From contig CM051455.1 of the NCBI GenBank assembly GCA_028274465.1, positions 51,335,725 to 51,399,724 on the forward strand: DNA of 64,000 nt, read 5' to 3'. This DNA is from Plantago ovata. Lineage: Eukaryota > Streptophyta > Magnoliopsida > Lamiales > Plantaginaceae. The position numbers and the translations under genes were made by a program. The notes under the pieces were generated by a model. It saw nothing but the letters and a program-made list of their open reading frames with translations, ran no database searches and had not been told where the DNA came from. Shown here piece by piece: positions 46,257-57,466 of this stretch (position 1 is the first letter of the stretch; each line of letters begins with the position of its first letter).

Positions 46257-46397
46257 ATGTCAGAACGTACACTGAGGATTCCCTTATTTGAGGTTTGGAA
46301 AGCCAACTGGCTTTTGGGAGTTCCGCCCAAAGAGTGGATGCCGAGTGCCCTTCATGATGTTTTGGAGTCCTACTGGCGTGACCACCCGAATGTCTAG
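46257..46397 (+). pseudogene. CACTA captured or own C-terminal exon, 46 codons
   Basis: ATG frame: SERTLRIPLFEVWKANWLL, then GVPPKEWMPSALHDVLESYW, ending RDHPNV-stop. The first two thirds are repeated inverted at about 48960-48850, where the rest is deleted. It probably belongs to the element's own protein set. Family not recognised. Confidence 0.4.
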
Positions 46398-46480
46398 TGT
46401 CGTTCCTTGCTATATCTCTGATTGTACATGTTTTATATTCAATTGTGTATGTACTAACACGGATCTTTGTATTGCAGATG

Positions 46481-47640
46481 CCACGACCCAGGAGGCCACG
46501 ATACATGACCCCGCAGTCCCAGAGGGATTATACCGACGGATCGGACACCGATCAGGGCTCCCCTACTGTTTTAGGGACTCCACCTGGGTCGAGCAGGGGA
46601 TCGACTCCTCATTCCTCCCTCCACGACCCGTGGGCCCACGTTCCAGACGACGGTTGTCCCTTTCAAAGGCCGGAAGATGGTCTTATGTGGAATGGTCGCC
46701 CTGTACTTTACCCCAATGGAGAGAAGTAAGTATTAGGCATTAACTGATTTACGAACTTTTAATATATATATACCGAACTAACCTTGTCACTATTGACTTA
46801 CCTGTTCTTTACAGGTTCTATGGGGAGCACGCTGCTAAAGTACTCAGTTCGATAATACGGAACAGAATGGTCCCACCGCAAGAGGGTGGCAGCCAGTGGC
46901 ATTGCATCCCGGACCAAATTAAGGGAGAGCTCTTCGAGGAGCTGAGGGTGAGTTAATATATGCATGTTTAAATACCATGTTTTTACATTCCGTTCGACCG
47001 CTATGCATGCTAGGGTAGGCGGCGCCCTCTTATATGTCGGACCGCATATTTATGTATGGGTAGGCGGCACCCATTATATGCTTGACCGCGTTTAGAACTA
47101 GAATGGATAGGCGGCATCCATTACGTGTAGACCGTTCATGCATGATGGGTAGGCGGCGTCCTTATTTGTTTGTAGATGACTGTTAACAACCCGATATACC
47201 TGAATAGATGTTGTTTTCCCTTGTTATATATTTGATACATGTTAGCTCCCCTTGTTATATTTGAATGTTTTTTAAGTATTCACCAACGTATGTGTTTCGA
47301 TGTTTATTTGTAATTGTGTAGAAAGAATTCTTCCTTACGAAAGCATTGCTGATGGATCTCTGGTGGAGCTTCAACTCTCACGGTAGTGCCCTTTACAAGT
47401 GCATGGTTCATAGCCTGAAGAAAATGTGGAAAGAAGACCGTCCACGTACCAGTGATTGGCCCGGAGATGCAATTTGGGAGGCGTGGAAGGTGTATTGGGT
47501 TGACGCGAGAGTCCAGGCGCAGGCTGACCAGAACACTGAGAACCGGAAGAAGCAGCCGAATGATGGGACACGTACCCTGGTGACACACCGTTTTGGCTCT
47601 GAGTCGATCGCTACAGCACATGTGAGGCAGAAGGTAAGTA
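46481..47640 (+). pseudogene. Plant En/Spm-type transposon protein (Transposase_24-like), left arm
   Basis: Three exons can be followed: 46481-46727 (MPRPRRPRYMTPQSQRDY and a Ser/Pro-rich stretch, ending VLYPNGEK), 46815-46950 (FYGEHAAKVLSSIIRNRMVP, then WHCIPDQIKGELFEELR) and 47322-47633 (DLWWSFNSHGSALYKCMV, then NRKKQPNDGTRTLVTHRF). The W-x-x-x-P motif and the Asn-Arg-x-x-x-Pro-x-x-Gly-Thr segment match the plant 'Ptta/En/Spm' protein family as I know it. Introns have GT and AG borders (for example GTAAGTATTAGG after GEK and TTTACAG before FYG). It likely binds the sub-terminal motifs or supports transposition. No catalytic TNP2-type transposase is seen, so it is non-autonomous. Confidence 0.6.
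46990..47170 (+). repeat. Intronic minisatellite with GGGTAGGCGGC
   Basis: Four units of about 45-50 bases, each with (G)GGTAGGCGGC-x-CCC and a following GACCG, lie in the intron. The same array occurs inverted at about 48270-48445 in the other arm. Confidence 0.75.
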
Positions 47641-47730
47641 TATTAACTTTGTGAATTCATCATTCTTATACTTGTTATTTACTTGCATTTCGAACTTTCA
47701 AACTAAGTATATGATGCTTTAATGTGTCAT

Positions 47731-49040
47731 TTAGTTTGAAAGTTCGAAATGCAAGTAAATAACAAGTATAAGAATGATGAATTCACAAAGTTAATATACT
47801 TACCTTCTGCCTCACATGTGCTGTAGCGATCGACTCAGAGCCAAAACGGTGTGTCACCAGGGTACGTGTCCCATCATTCGGCTGCTTCTTCCGGTTCTCA
47901 GTGTTCTGGTCAGCCTGCGCCTGGACTCTCGCGTCAACCCAATATACCTTCCACGCCTCCCAAATTGCATCTCCGGGCCAATCACTGGTACGTGGACGGT
48001 CTTCTTTCCACATTTTCTTCAGGCTATGAACCATGCACTTGTAAAGGGCACTACCGTGAGAGTTGAAGCTCCACCAGAGATCCATCAGCAATGCTTTCGG
48101 AAGGAAGAATTCTTTCTACACAATTACAAATAAACATCGAAACACATACGTTGGTGAATACTTAAAAAACATTCAAGTATAACAAGGGGAGCTAACATGT
48201 ATCAAATATATAACAAGGGAAAACAACATCTATTCAGGTATATCGGGTTGTTAACAGTCATCTACAAACAAATAAGTACGCCGCCTACCCATCATGCATG
48301 AACGGTCTACACGTAATGGATGCCGCCTATCCATTCTAGTTCTAAACGCGGTCAAGCATATAATGGGTGCCGCCTACCCATACATAAATATGCGGTCCGA
48401 CATATAAGAGGGCGCCGCCTACCCTCGCATGCATAGCGGTCGAACGGAATGTAAAAACATGGTATTTAAACATGCATATATTAACTCACCCTCAGCTCCT
48501 CGAAGAGCTCTCCCTTAATTTGGTCCGGGATGCAATGCCACTGGCTGCCACCCTCTTGCGGTGGGACCATTCTGTTCCGTATTATCGAACTGAGTACTTT
48601 AGCAGTGTGCTCCCCATACAACCTGTGAAGAACAGGTAAGTCAATAGTGACAAGGTTAGTTCGGTATATATATATTAAAAGTTCGTAAATCAGTTAATGC
48701 CTAATACTTACTTCTCTCCATTGGGGTAAAGGACAGGGCGACCATTCCACATAAGACCATCTTCCGGCCTTTGAAAGGGACAACCGTCGTCTGGAACGTG
48801 GGCCCACGGGTCGTGGAGGGAGGAATGAGGAGTCGATCCCCTGCTCGACATCCACTCTTTGGGACTCGGCATCCACTCTTTGGGCGGAACTCCCAAAAGC
48901 CAGTTGGCTTTCCGGCTTTCCAAACCTCAAGTAAGGGAATCCTCAGTGTACGTTCTGACATATTTGACCCCTTGTACAAACGTAGGCAAAAGTATTCCAT
49001 CTGCAATCTTACTGTACATCCAGGTACGATCGGGATTCAT
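47731..49040 (-). pseudogene. Mirror copy of the En/Spm-type protein gene, right arm
   Basis: The minus strand repeats the left-arm exons almost base for base. The 102-codon exon is identical at protein level (48091-47783 against 47346-47654). The middle exon mirrors it at about 48600-48490, and the first exon is at about 48880-48708. About 190 bases found in the left arm around 46350-46590 are missing here, and a short CATCCACTCTTTGGG repeat marks the join at about 48850-48885. Confidence 0.7.
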
Positions 49041-49199
49041 AATTGAATACTAAACCTGGCCAATGGAAGTTTAGTACATTGCGGCTAACGTTATTTTTCA
49101 CCAAGTACTCATTTTAGTTATCAATTTTTTACATTGCATTATATATACTCCCAATATTTCTACATTAGAAATAAAAATACTCATATTATCTTCTAACTT

Positions 49200-49580
49200 T
49201 AATTTATCAATGAGTTATTTCCTTCATACTTACACTTTTTTTAAACAATAATTACCTATATTTATCTATATTTCCATTATACTTGTACAATTTTCATAAT
49301 AATAACTAATTACAATACACTATAATTACATATATTTTTCATTATAATTATGCAATTTGCATTATAGTAACAACTACCAATACACTATAATTAACTATAT
49401 TTATCTTTCTATTTCCATTATACTTATGGAATTTTCATTATAATAAAAACTTGCAATACACTATAATTACCTATATTTATCTATATTTTCATTATATTTA
49501 TACAATTTTCATTATAATAACTAATTACAATACACTATAATTACTCATATTTTCATTATAATTATACTTATGCAATTTTC
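49200..49580. repeat. AT-rich tandem repeats in the right arm
   Basis: About four units of roughly 75-100 bases containing ACTATAATTACCTATATTTA and CATTATACTTATACAATTTT. The left arm has only about one such unit (46130-46240), so the right arm has expanded. Confidence 0.6.
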
Positions 49581-50461
49581 AAATCTAATTAGTATATCCC
49601 AAACAAACTACACTAATTGAACAAAACTAACTACGTAGATAATCCCAAACATAATTGAACCCGATTGAAATCCTAAAGATAATCAAACCCAATTCAAATC
49701 TCAAACATAATCGAACCCACTACATCCCAAAACATCCCAATTGAACAATACTAACATCAAAACTAGCTAATAAACCATAAAACACTTCAAAATTGAAAAA
49801 ATACCAAATTTACAAAAGTTAGATTTCGAGATTAGTACCTTTAATTGCGGAATAAATAGAACAACCCACTTCAAATTGAATGTCTCACTACGTTCCTTGT
49901 TGAATTAGCTTCGATTTGACACCAAGATTGGAAGAAATGATGGAGTATAATGGAAGATTGGAATTGGAGAGAAGAAGTGAGAAAAATGGAGAAGAAGAGA
50001 GAAAGAGGGGAAATGCGTTCTGCAAATCGGTCGGTGGAGAAGAAGAAGAAGTTAGCGACGGATGGTGATCCGTCGCTAATATAGCGATCGGTCGCTAAAT
50101 TAGCGACGGATAACCATCCGTTGCTGTAATATTTTTTTTTTGTTGAAAATATAGTTTAGCGACGGATGGAGCCATCCGTCGCTAAACGCATTGACCGGCG
50201 AAAATAAACAAAAAAAAAAATTGGAATTTTAGCGACGGATGGAGTTATCCGTCGCTATTTAGAGACGGATAACTCCATCCGTCGCTAAATAGCGACGGAT
50301 GACTCATCCGTCGCTAAATATACAGCCGCTCTAAGGGCGAATTTACCCATCCGTCGCTAAGCTCTCCCATCCGTCGCTAAAAGACCGATCGGTCGCTAAT
50401 TTTAGCAACGGATCCATCGGTTGCTAAATGTGGTTGCTAAAATGCTGTTTCCTTGTAGTGT

Positions 50462-51025
50462 ATTGAGGTCGATCTTCAATGCTCCGGCAACCCCAACGAC
50501 GAGCAGGATTCCGAGTTTGGAGACGACGAATCCTACTCTCCAGACACATCAGCTGAGGATTTTGGAGACCTTGAGGAAGAGGATTTTCCCGACTACACTC
50601 TCTCTATTCCCGGAGAACGCTCCGTCTATCTCTCTGTTGCCGGGACAGGATGGGACGGAGGAGATAGAGGATGGGGAGCCGCAATTGACGATGAGGTTGA
50701 TGTTGGAAATCTTGGAGCTGACAGCACTGAACAAAGAGGAGGAGGTGAACACTCAACTGGAAATAGTCTCACCCAACGAATTCACACTCCGGCCACGCCA
50801 CAAGGAGCCAATACTGGTACAAATCGGGAAATCAGCCAAGAACGTGACGGTGAAATACGAGGCAACTCTGATATTCCCAACATCGGGTCCGGCCCTACTC
50901 CACAACATATACATTCACCCACGAATAAACGAAATTACACCCCAGATAACACCAGTCCCTCTAACAAACGTCAGAGGCGGGAAGATGCAGAACAAGACGA
51001 CCAGGGAGTGGGTCCGAATCATTGA
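50462..51025 (+). pseudogene. LINE ORF1 C-terminal region
   Basis: A 187-codon open frame without ATG starts at the truncation point and ends TGA at 51025, 11 bases before the ORF2 ATG. It is acidic at first (SEFGDDESYSPD, EEEDFPDYTL) and ends basic (NKRQRREDAEQ), as ORF1 tails of plant L1 elements do. It is in a different phase from the ORF2 frame that runs over the same bases. Confidence 0.55.
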
Positions 51026-51035
51026 ACCATCCGCC

Positions 51036-53514
51036 ATGTCGTTGTTATTTTGGAATCTAAGGGGAAGCGGAGGGGATGATACATTGGCTGCAATCTTAGA
51101 CTACATTCTACAATACAGACCAATCATGGTTTGTCTGATGGATACAAGAGCAGGATTGGAAGTTTCTGAAACAAGAATAGCTAATTTGGGCTATGCGAAT
51201 AAAAAGATCATCACCCCAGCAGTAGACCACCCACAGATGGGTGGGTTTTGGATATTATGGAACGATGCGGCTATTGGTGTAGAGGACCTGACCACCACTG
51301 ACAGGCTCGCCCATTTCAAGTGCCGAATCAAACAGACAAACAAGGAAGCGTTCATCTCCACCATCTATAACTATGCGCAACCACATCGTCAAGATAAGGT
51401 ATGGACTGATCTCTGTACTTTTAGTAATATGGTTAATGGTCCTTGGATTATTGGAGGTGATTTCAATGCTATTTTACATCCCAAAGAACGGTGTGTAAAA
51501 CTCGGCCTAACTGGAACCAAATTATGAAGTTTAGAAATTGCTTGGCCTACTGTCAATTAGCTGATCTTGGTTTTTATGGCTCTGCTTTTACTTATAATAA
51601 TAATCAATATGCTTCGGACTTTGTTTGCAGCAGATTAGATAGGGCTTGTGGTAACCCTGATTGGTTAAGATTTTTTCCAAATTGCAAAATCAGGCATATT
51701 GCAAATTCAGTTTCTGATCATTCTATGCTTCTTGTACTTTTAGAAAATGATACTCCTTCTTACAAGAAAATGTTTAGATATGAGAATATGTGGAAAGAAG
51801 ATAACATGTTTACACCACTGTTTGAAGAATTCTGGTGGAATCAATGCCATCAAGCCTCGTTTACTTTCTCAAAGGCGGTTGAGAACCTAGCTAAACAAGC
51901 TATCAACTGGCCGGTATCTACACTAAGCTCCATTAACAAAGAAATCAAAGAACATAAGCTGCACCTGCAGCAAGTCAATGATAAGCTCCATCATAACCCC
52001 CCAATGTATGGAGCAGAAATTACAGAAATCAAAAAGAAAATCAATAATCTACTCAAGCAAAGAACAACATTTTGGGCTCAACGAGCCAAAAGAAATTGGC
52101 TTCAATTTGGGGATGCAAATACCAAGTACTTTCAAGCTTTTGCATCCCACCAAATGACCCGCAAACACATACATGGAATTAAAAATTCACAAGAAGAATG
52201 GTGTGTTAATCAAGAGGAAATATTGGATATCTTCTTCCATTCTTTAAAAACCAATCTCAAAGCATAGAGACTAACTCTGAACCTTTTCATAACATTCATA
52301 CTCCTCGGTTAACACCGGAAGATCATGAGTTGCTTTTACAACCTGTTACTGAAGAAGAAATATGGAGCGCTATTAACTCCATTGGCTCGGATAAGGCCCC
52401 AGGGCCTAATGGGCTCAACAGCCAATTTTATAAAAATCATTGGGAAACCATCAAAGATCAGGTTGGGGAATATGTGAATAAGTTCTTTACCCAAGGAATT
52501 TTGGATCATGCCCTTAACCAGACTTTAATTGTTCTCATATCCAAGAAGGCAGCACCAAAAACACCTGCTGATTTCCGACCTATAAGTCTGTGCAACGTCA
52601 GTTACAAAATCATATCCAAAATCATAGTCAAGAGAATGAGACCTCTTCTACACAGAATTGTTTCGCCTTTTCAAAATGCCTTTGTTCCATCAAGGCTGAT
52701 CACTGATAACATCATGATTGCTCATGAAATGCTTCACACCATGAATCGAGAAAAGTCTAAAAATCAAGCCTTTTTTGGACTAAAGCTAGACATAGAAAAA
52801 GCCTATGACAGGTTAGACTGGAGCTTCATTCGTTTCACCCTTCGCAAGTTCAATTTCCCTACACACTGGATTAACTTAATATTCACTTGCATCTCCTCCA
52901 CCTCCTTACAAGTTAAAGTCAATCATTCTATATCAAACCCATGAAATCCTTCCAGGGGTTTAAGACAAGGAGACCCACTGTCTCCCTATCTTTTCATTCT
53001 CTGCCAAGAACTACTGGTTCATTTGATCCAGCAAAAAGTTGATCATAAGATATTCAGTGCTTTAAAACCTTCTAGAAATGGGCCTACCATACCCATTCTC
53101 TGCTTTGCCAATGACTGCTTGATGTTTGCCCGTGCCTCCAAAAAATCGGCTAGAGAAATAGCTAAAACGCTAGATGACTATGCACAAGCCTCTGGGCAAA
53201 AAGTGTGCTGGAAAAAGAGTAGAATTCTATTCTCTCCCAATACTCCAGTGCCAAAAAAACAACAGATTTCACAACTCCTAGGGGTTATTCATAATAAACG
53301 GAAGGATAAATATCTTGGTTTGCCTTTCCTTTTGGGCAAAAAGAAGAGTGACTTCTTTGAAGACACGATTGATAAAGTTTCCAAAAGAATCAACATATGG
53401 TACTCTAAGTTTATGTCATATGCAGGACGGCTCACCCTTATTAAGTCTGTCTCCTCCACCATTCCGTCCTTCTATATGTCAGTTACCAAAGTACCTGAAC
53501 ATACTATAAATTAA
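51036..53514 (+). pseudogene. LINE ORF2: endonuclease and reverse transcriptase
   Basis: ORF2 starts at ATG 51036 with SLLFWNLRGSGG, the usual start of plant L1 ORF2. The endonuclease region ends IIGGDFNAILHPKERC, then shifts frame near 51500 and resumes with RLDRA and VSDHSMLL (the SDH motif). The reverse transcriptase has SDKAPGPNGLNSQFYKN, DFRPISLCNVSYK, LDIEKAYDRLDW and GLRQGDPLSPYLF. The catalytic Phe-Ala-Asp-Asp box is FANDC here, losing one active-site Asp. Stops lie at about 52265, 52942 and 53512. Confidence 0.85.
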
Positions 53515-53619
53515 ATTGAGAAAATCAATAGACATTTCCTTTGGAATGGCATTCAACATGAAAAGAAAAAAGGAAAAGTTAATTGGGCTACTGTCTGTTC
53601 TCCAAAAGAAGCTGGTGGG

Positions 53620-54468
53620 TTGGGAATCAGGAATTTACATGTTTTAAACAAAGCTTTTCTGCTGAAACACTTGTGGAATCTTCTTCACCACTCAAACTCT
53701 CTCTGGTTTTCAGTTTATAAAACAAAGTATTTTCCTAATTCCCTAATACTAGAAGCTCAGGCTAAACCCCAACATAGTTGGTTTTGGAAAAATCTTGTCA
53801 AATTAAAAGAAGACTTTCTAAGTGGATTGGCTTTGAAAATTGGCTCGGGGGGGGGGGGGGGGGGGGGGGGAACTAGATTTTGGGAAGATAAATGGTGTAA
53901 CAATAAGTATCTAAAAGACTACACCAATTTACCTTTCCAACCTAACTTGCCCGTCCAAACTTTTATTGAACAACAAGCCTGGAACATTCCCCTTTTACAA
54001 AATACTCTCCCTTTTGAGTTAGTTCAAGAGATTATGGGAATTCCCATACCTGTTGAGCCACAAAATGACTCCATAATTTGGAATCAAACTCAAAATGGGA
54101 TTTTCACCATTAAAAGTGCTTATAATGTGTTGTCTCAACAACGTGAACACATAGGGCCTCAATGGCCTTGGAAACAAATATGGGAGCTTAAAATCTTGCC
54201 CATAATTCGTTTCTTTACTTGGTTGGTTGTGTTAGATAGACTACCGACAGCAAGCTTCCTAGCCGCACACAACATCATACCAAACCCCATTTGCTCACTT
54301 TGCCAAAAAGAACCAGAAATACTCCACCACCTCTTTTGTACTTGCATCACCTTTAAACCTCTCCGAGATCAATTCCTCATTACGCCAAATAATTTTAGTA
54401 ACACTCCCTTACCGAACATTATCTTTCATACCTTGGATAACAAAAAGAAAATACACTTCATTTGCTAA
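53620..54468 (+). pseudogene. LINE ORF2: zf-RVT region with a G24 run
   Basis: The frame continues with GIRNLHVLNKAFLLKHLWNL, then WFWKNLVKLKED, and after a 24-base run of G at 53847-53870 with TRFWEDKW. The zf-RVT segment includes LPIIRFFTWLVVLDRLPTAS, CSLCQ and LHHLFCTC. The homopolymer codes for eight Gly where relatives have a short Gly-Asp-Gly loop, so it is an expansion or a sequencing problem. Confidence 0.8.
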
Positions 54469-54663
54469 GTTGGCTTATATGGCAAATCAGAAATGAGAAA
54501 CTTTTCAAAAATATCAACTTTGATCTGTATAAAGCAAAAATGAGGTTCTGTCATTTGTTACGAGATCATGATGACATATCACAACAGCAAACCCACACGA
54601 CACAACAACATAAGTTCTGCAAATGGCAGCCTCCACCTTTGGGTTTTGTGTGTTTAAACATAG

Positions 54664-55173
54664 ATGGATCATTTCAATCCACTATCGGGCTTGGCCGGGG
54701 CAGGAGCCATTATTAGAAATCATCAAGGACAATTTATTATTGCGGCCGCAAAATTCCTAGGAAAATCATCAACACTTATGGCTGAGTTCTATGCCCTACA
54801 ACTTGGACTCACATTATGCACAAATATTTTATGCTCAAAAGTTATAGTACAAACTGACTCTAAAACTCTTGTGCAATGTCTTAACAGGGGGAGAGCAGCA
54901 GGGGTTCTACAAAACGTACTCTTGCAGGACGCTATTAGAACAATGGAACAGCTGGAAAGTTTCAAGGTGGACTTTTTGTATAGGGAATGCAACGGAGCAG
55001 CTGATAAGCTAGCCAACGAAGCAAGGAAAAGAACTTTTGGACAAGATTTGCCTTTTGAAAATCATTCAAATACTTTTGTGTGGGATTTACCCCCAACTTG
55101 GTTATGTAATATTATTCACTCAGATAATTCTGCTACTTATATTCGGTCTGTAATGAATCCTTTATCAATTTAA
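54664..55173 (+). pseudogene. LINE ORF2: C-terminal RNase H domain
   Basis: A plant-LINE RNase H (RVT_3 type): GAGAIIRNHQGQF, AEFYALQLGL (Glu), VQTDSKTLVQCL (Asp) and ECNGAADKLANEARKR. The first Asp motif, NIDGSF, lies in the other frame at 54655-54675, so a frameshift separates it. Confidence 0.85.
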
Positions 55174-55199
55174 ATGCAATCTTCAAGTTTCGAAAAAAA

Positions 55200-55593
55200 C
55201 TAGCATTGCAGCCAAATATCAATAACCTGAACAGCTTGAGTACGTGGCCAAGATATGTTGTCGCCTAAAAAATACAAATATTCTACAACTCATAAACAAA
55301 GATTACCAGAATCCAGCGAAATGCAATCGAAGCAACGGATTCATACTGATATTTCATTCTTTGTCTTCAATGACACCTGCCACGTGGCATTATTTAAATT
55401 TTGAATTCCTTATAATTCATTCATTAGTTCTTCTTCTTGTATTGGAGCAAGTAGAATGATGAAATTTGGCAACATCTCCCTACCTTTTTTTTATCACTTC
55501 TCGGAGCAGCAAATTAATGTCTGGTGTTTAATTCTGAAAGACTCTTCTATTTCTTCCACTCCATATCACATACACAAATTCAGTAATTATAAC
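55200..55593. pseudogene. Continuation of the PHD-array flank after the LINE
   Basis: CATTGCAGCCAAATATCAAT and the next 60 bases match 42350-42385 and 42955-43010 in the PHD array. The array DNA that was interrupted at 45173 therefore resumes here. No coding exon is seen. Confidence 0.5.
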
Positions 55594-55769
55594 TAGGGCT
55601 GGGCATGGTTCGGTTCGGTTCAAAACCGAACCGAACTTCGGTTTGAACCGAACCGAACAGTAAAATTTTGTTCAAACCGAAAACCGAACCGAAATTTCGG
55701 ATCGGTTTCGGTTTGATCCGAAAATTATCGGTTCGGTTTCGGATTAATCCGAATAATCCGAACATTCTT

Positions 55770-55802
<33 letters not shown>

Positions 55803-56244
55803 TTTTCCATCAAATAGGCATGCAGCAAATATCCAAATCAAACAGGTTTTTGCCACAAATATCCAAATCAAACAGTAGTACTCTAAATCAAATCAAAAGT
55901 CAAAACACAAGTTTGACAATTTTCTACCAAATGGAAGAAGTTCACCAAATTCAAAGTTCATACGATACGGATACGGAAACGATTACGATTAGTCTATTAC
56001 GATTAGTCTATTCAAAATTCAAAGTTCATACGATACGGATATAATTTGTAAAAAAAAAAATAATAATAATATTGATTCGGTTCGGTTTAATCCGATAAAC
56101 CGCGGTTTTTTAACCGAACTGAACCGAAAACCGAAATCTGTCAAAGTAATGAACCGCAAACCGAACCGAAGATGCTGGATCGGATTGGTTCGGTTCGGTT
56201 TTTCGGTTTCTCGGATCGGTTTTCGATTATTATGCCCGGCCCTA
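55594..56244. mobile_element. hAT-type MITE (orientation B) with perfect 8-base target duplication
   Basis: A 651-base element beginning TAGGGCTGGGCATGGTTCGG and ending, inverted, TAGGGCCGGGCATAATAATC. The 8-base duplication ATTATAAC lies at 55586-55593 and 56245-56252. It is the reverse complement of 28199-28841 with few differences, including the T/A-rich central run. Eight-base duplications mark the hAT superfamily. Confidence 0.9.
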
Positions 56245-56339
56245 ATTATAACCTTAAAGACTCGTCTCTTTCATTGTTTAATCCCATACCAGCAAACCAA
56301 GTCAATCCCATACCAGCAAACTAAAGCATTTCCAAGCAG

Positions 56340-56620
56340 CCAATATCACAAGACGGTTGAAAAATAAATGATTAATGTCTTCCTTATCCACTTTACAGAA
56401 TACACAAAGATCGAGGATCAATAGAAGCATCAAACCTAATTAGCACCCTTCCTTAGTTGCAACATGCAAGCCTTTGCCAACAAGCCAACCATAGACAAAA
56501 CCGTGCTCTTGGGGTAGCCCTATTATTTAGAACCATCTCTTTCCATTCTGCAGGTGGAATAGATGGCCTCAGAGCTTTGTATACTGCATGCATCATGCAT
56601 GCTTATCAAACGTTTGACCA
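56340..56620 (-). pseudogene. LINE zf-RVT fragment
   Basis: The minus strand reads YGWLVGKGLHVATKEGC, then DLCVFCKVDKEDINHLFF, the Cys-x2-Cys...His pattern of the zf-RVT region that follows reverse transcriptase in plant LINEs. A stop sits in between. It is a short remnant, distinct from the LINE at 50.5-55.2 kb. Confidence 0.55.
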
Positions 56621-56904
56621 TTCCCACTGTCCTGCTTCAACCAGCAAATCTTGGCACTTGAGTACTTTCTTGAAGAGAATAGAAGCCTGCCTGGCATTAA
56701 GCATTCATCCATCTAATACTCTAATGATCCAGAGTTTATCTGCCTTATAATTTAGTGCACAAAAAAGCTTCAATATTGATACTTTATTTCAGGTGGATGA
56801 ACTAAACCCAGGCTTATTGCTAAATTTACACTAACAAACAACATTAATTCAAATGAACAACTTACAACATTACATAAACAGCTTAATAGTACTCTAGTGA
56901 TTAA

Positions 56905-57348
56905 TTAATCCCCACAACCACCCCCGCCACCACAACCTCCACCACCACAACCACCACCACCATAGCCACCACCACCACCTCCATCTCCAGCACCACAACC
57001 ACCACCACCACCACCTCCATCTCCACCACAACCACCACCACCGCCTGCCCTTCCAGCCATCCCACTTCCAACACGTGGAGCACTACCACGACCTTGAGTG
57101 TAACCACCACCACATCCAGCACAGCCTCCACGGTAGGTGTCTCCACCCGTAATAGTTACAGCAGCAACTTCTGATCCTCCTCGTCCAAGAACAACCATGT
57201 TACCGGACTTTGGTTGAATGTTTCTTCTTTGTATTTCTCCATTCTCCACGTCGTCACTAGCTCCAGTGCAAGCCCGTAAAGAAGCAAAAAATATACATCC
57301 AGTCACCAGACAACCCAAAACAATAACCACAATCATAGGTGCTTCCAT
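56905..57348 (-). CDS. Glycine/cysteine-rich protein with N-terminal membrane anchor (147 aa)
   Basis: The chosen start is the Met at 57348. An in-frame Met lies 24 bases upstream, but the preferred start puts a hydrophobic stretch (about residues 4-24, PMIVVIVLGCLVTGCIFF) at the N-terminus. That stretch is a signal anchor or signal peptide. A polar segment (about 30-65) follows, and then a Gly-rich tail with CGGGG-type repeats and at least ten Cys. Plant Gly/Cys-rich proteins of this form are often cell-wall or plasma-membrane proteins; the exact role is unknown. A TATA-like ACTATAAATCC lies about 125 bases upstream on the minus strand. The frame is intact. The antisense Val-rich frame at 57146-56901 is its shadow. 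Confidence 0.62.
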   Translation of the reverse strand: MEAPMIVVIVLGCLVTGCIFFASLRACTGASDDVENGEIQRRNIQPKSGNMVVLGRGGSEVAAVTITGGDTYRGGCAGCGGGYTQGRGSAPRVGSGMAGRAGGGGGCGGDGGGGGGGCGAGDGGGGGGYGGGGCGGGGCGGGGGCGD

Positions 57349-57466
57349 ATTGAAGTTCTGAAATTTGCGCAATCAAAGTTTTTAGTCTATTTCTAATTCT
57401 ATTCTATCTGATATCTTTGACTAAAAATTGTAAGAATAAAATATCGTCACACGTATCTGATTGCTT

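Larger units (their letters stand above)
45174..50460. mobile_element. CACTA element forming a 5.3-kb inverted repeat
   Basis: Ends CACTACAAGAAAACAGC (left) and, inverted, CACTACAAGGAAACAGC (right) define a CACTA superfamily element. Sub-terminal zones at 45190-45600 and 50040-50450 are packed with GTCGCTAA-type motifs. The whole element is a fold-back: the left arm 45174-47705 and the right arm 47731-50460 are reverse complements apart from indels, joined by a 25-base loop. Each arm carries the same exons of a plant En/Spm-type protein. Flanking bases are TA on both sides, not a clear 3-base duplication. Confidence 0.88.
50461..55199 (+). mobile_element. L1-type LINE retrotransposon, 5'-truncated and mutated
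   Basis: It contains the end of ORF1 (50462-51025), ORF2 with endonuclease, reverse transcriptase, zf-RVT and RNase H regions, and a short A-run (GAAAAAAAC) at 55192-55199. A 7-base repeat CATTGCA lies at 45165-45171, before the CACTA element, and at 55204-55210, after the LINE. It could be the LINE target duplication if the CACTA element later inserted 2 bases inside the LINE. Stops and frameshifts near 51500, 52265, 52944, 53514 and 54468-54700 inactivate it. Confidence 0.85.

Noticed and set aside
47304..48133. 105-residue frame starting MCCSDRLRAK on both strands
   Set aside because: It is the antisense of the En/Spm-type exon in each arm and is duplicated only because of the palindrome.
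56901..57146. Val-rich 81-residue protein
   Set aside because: It is the same-strand alternative frame of the Gly-rich repeats (GGN read as GTN), hence a shadow.
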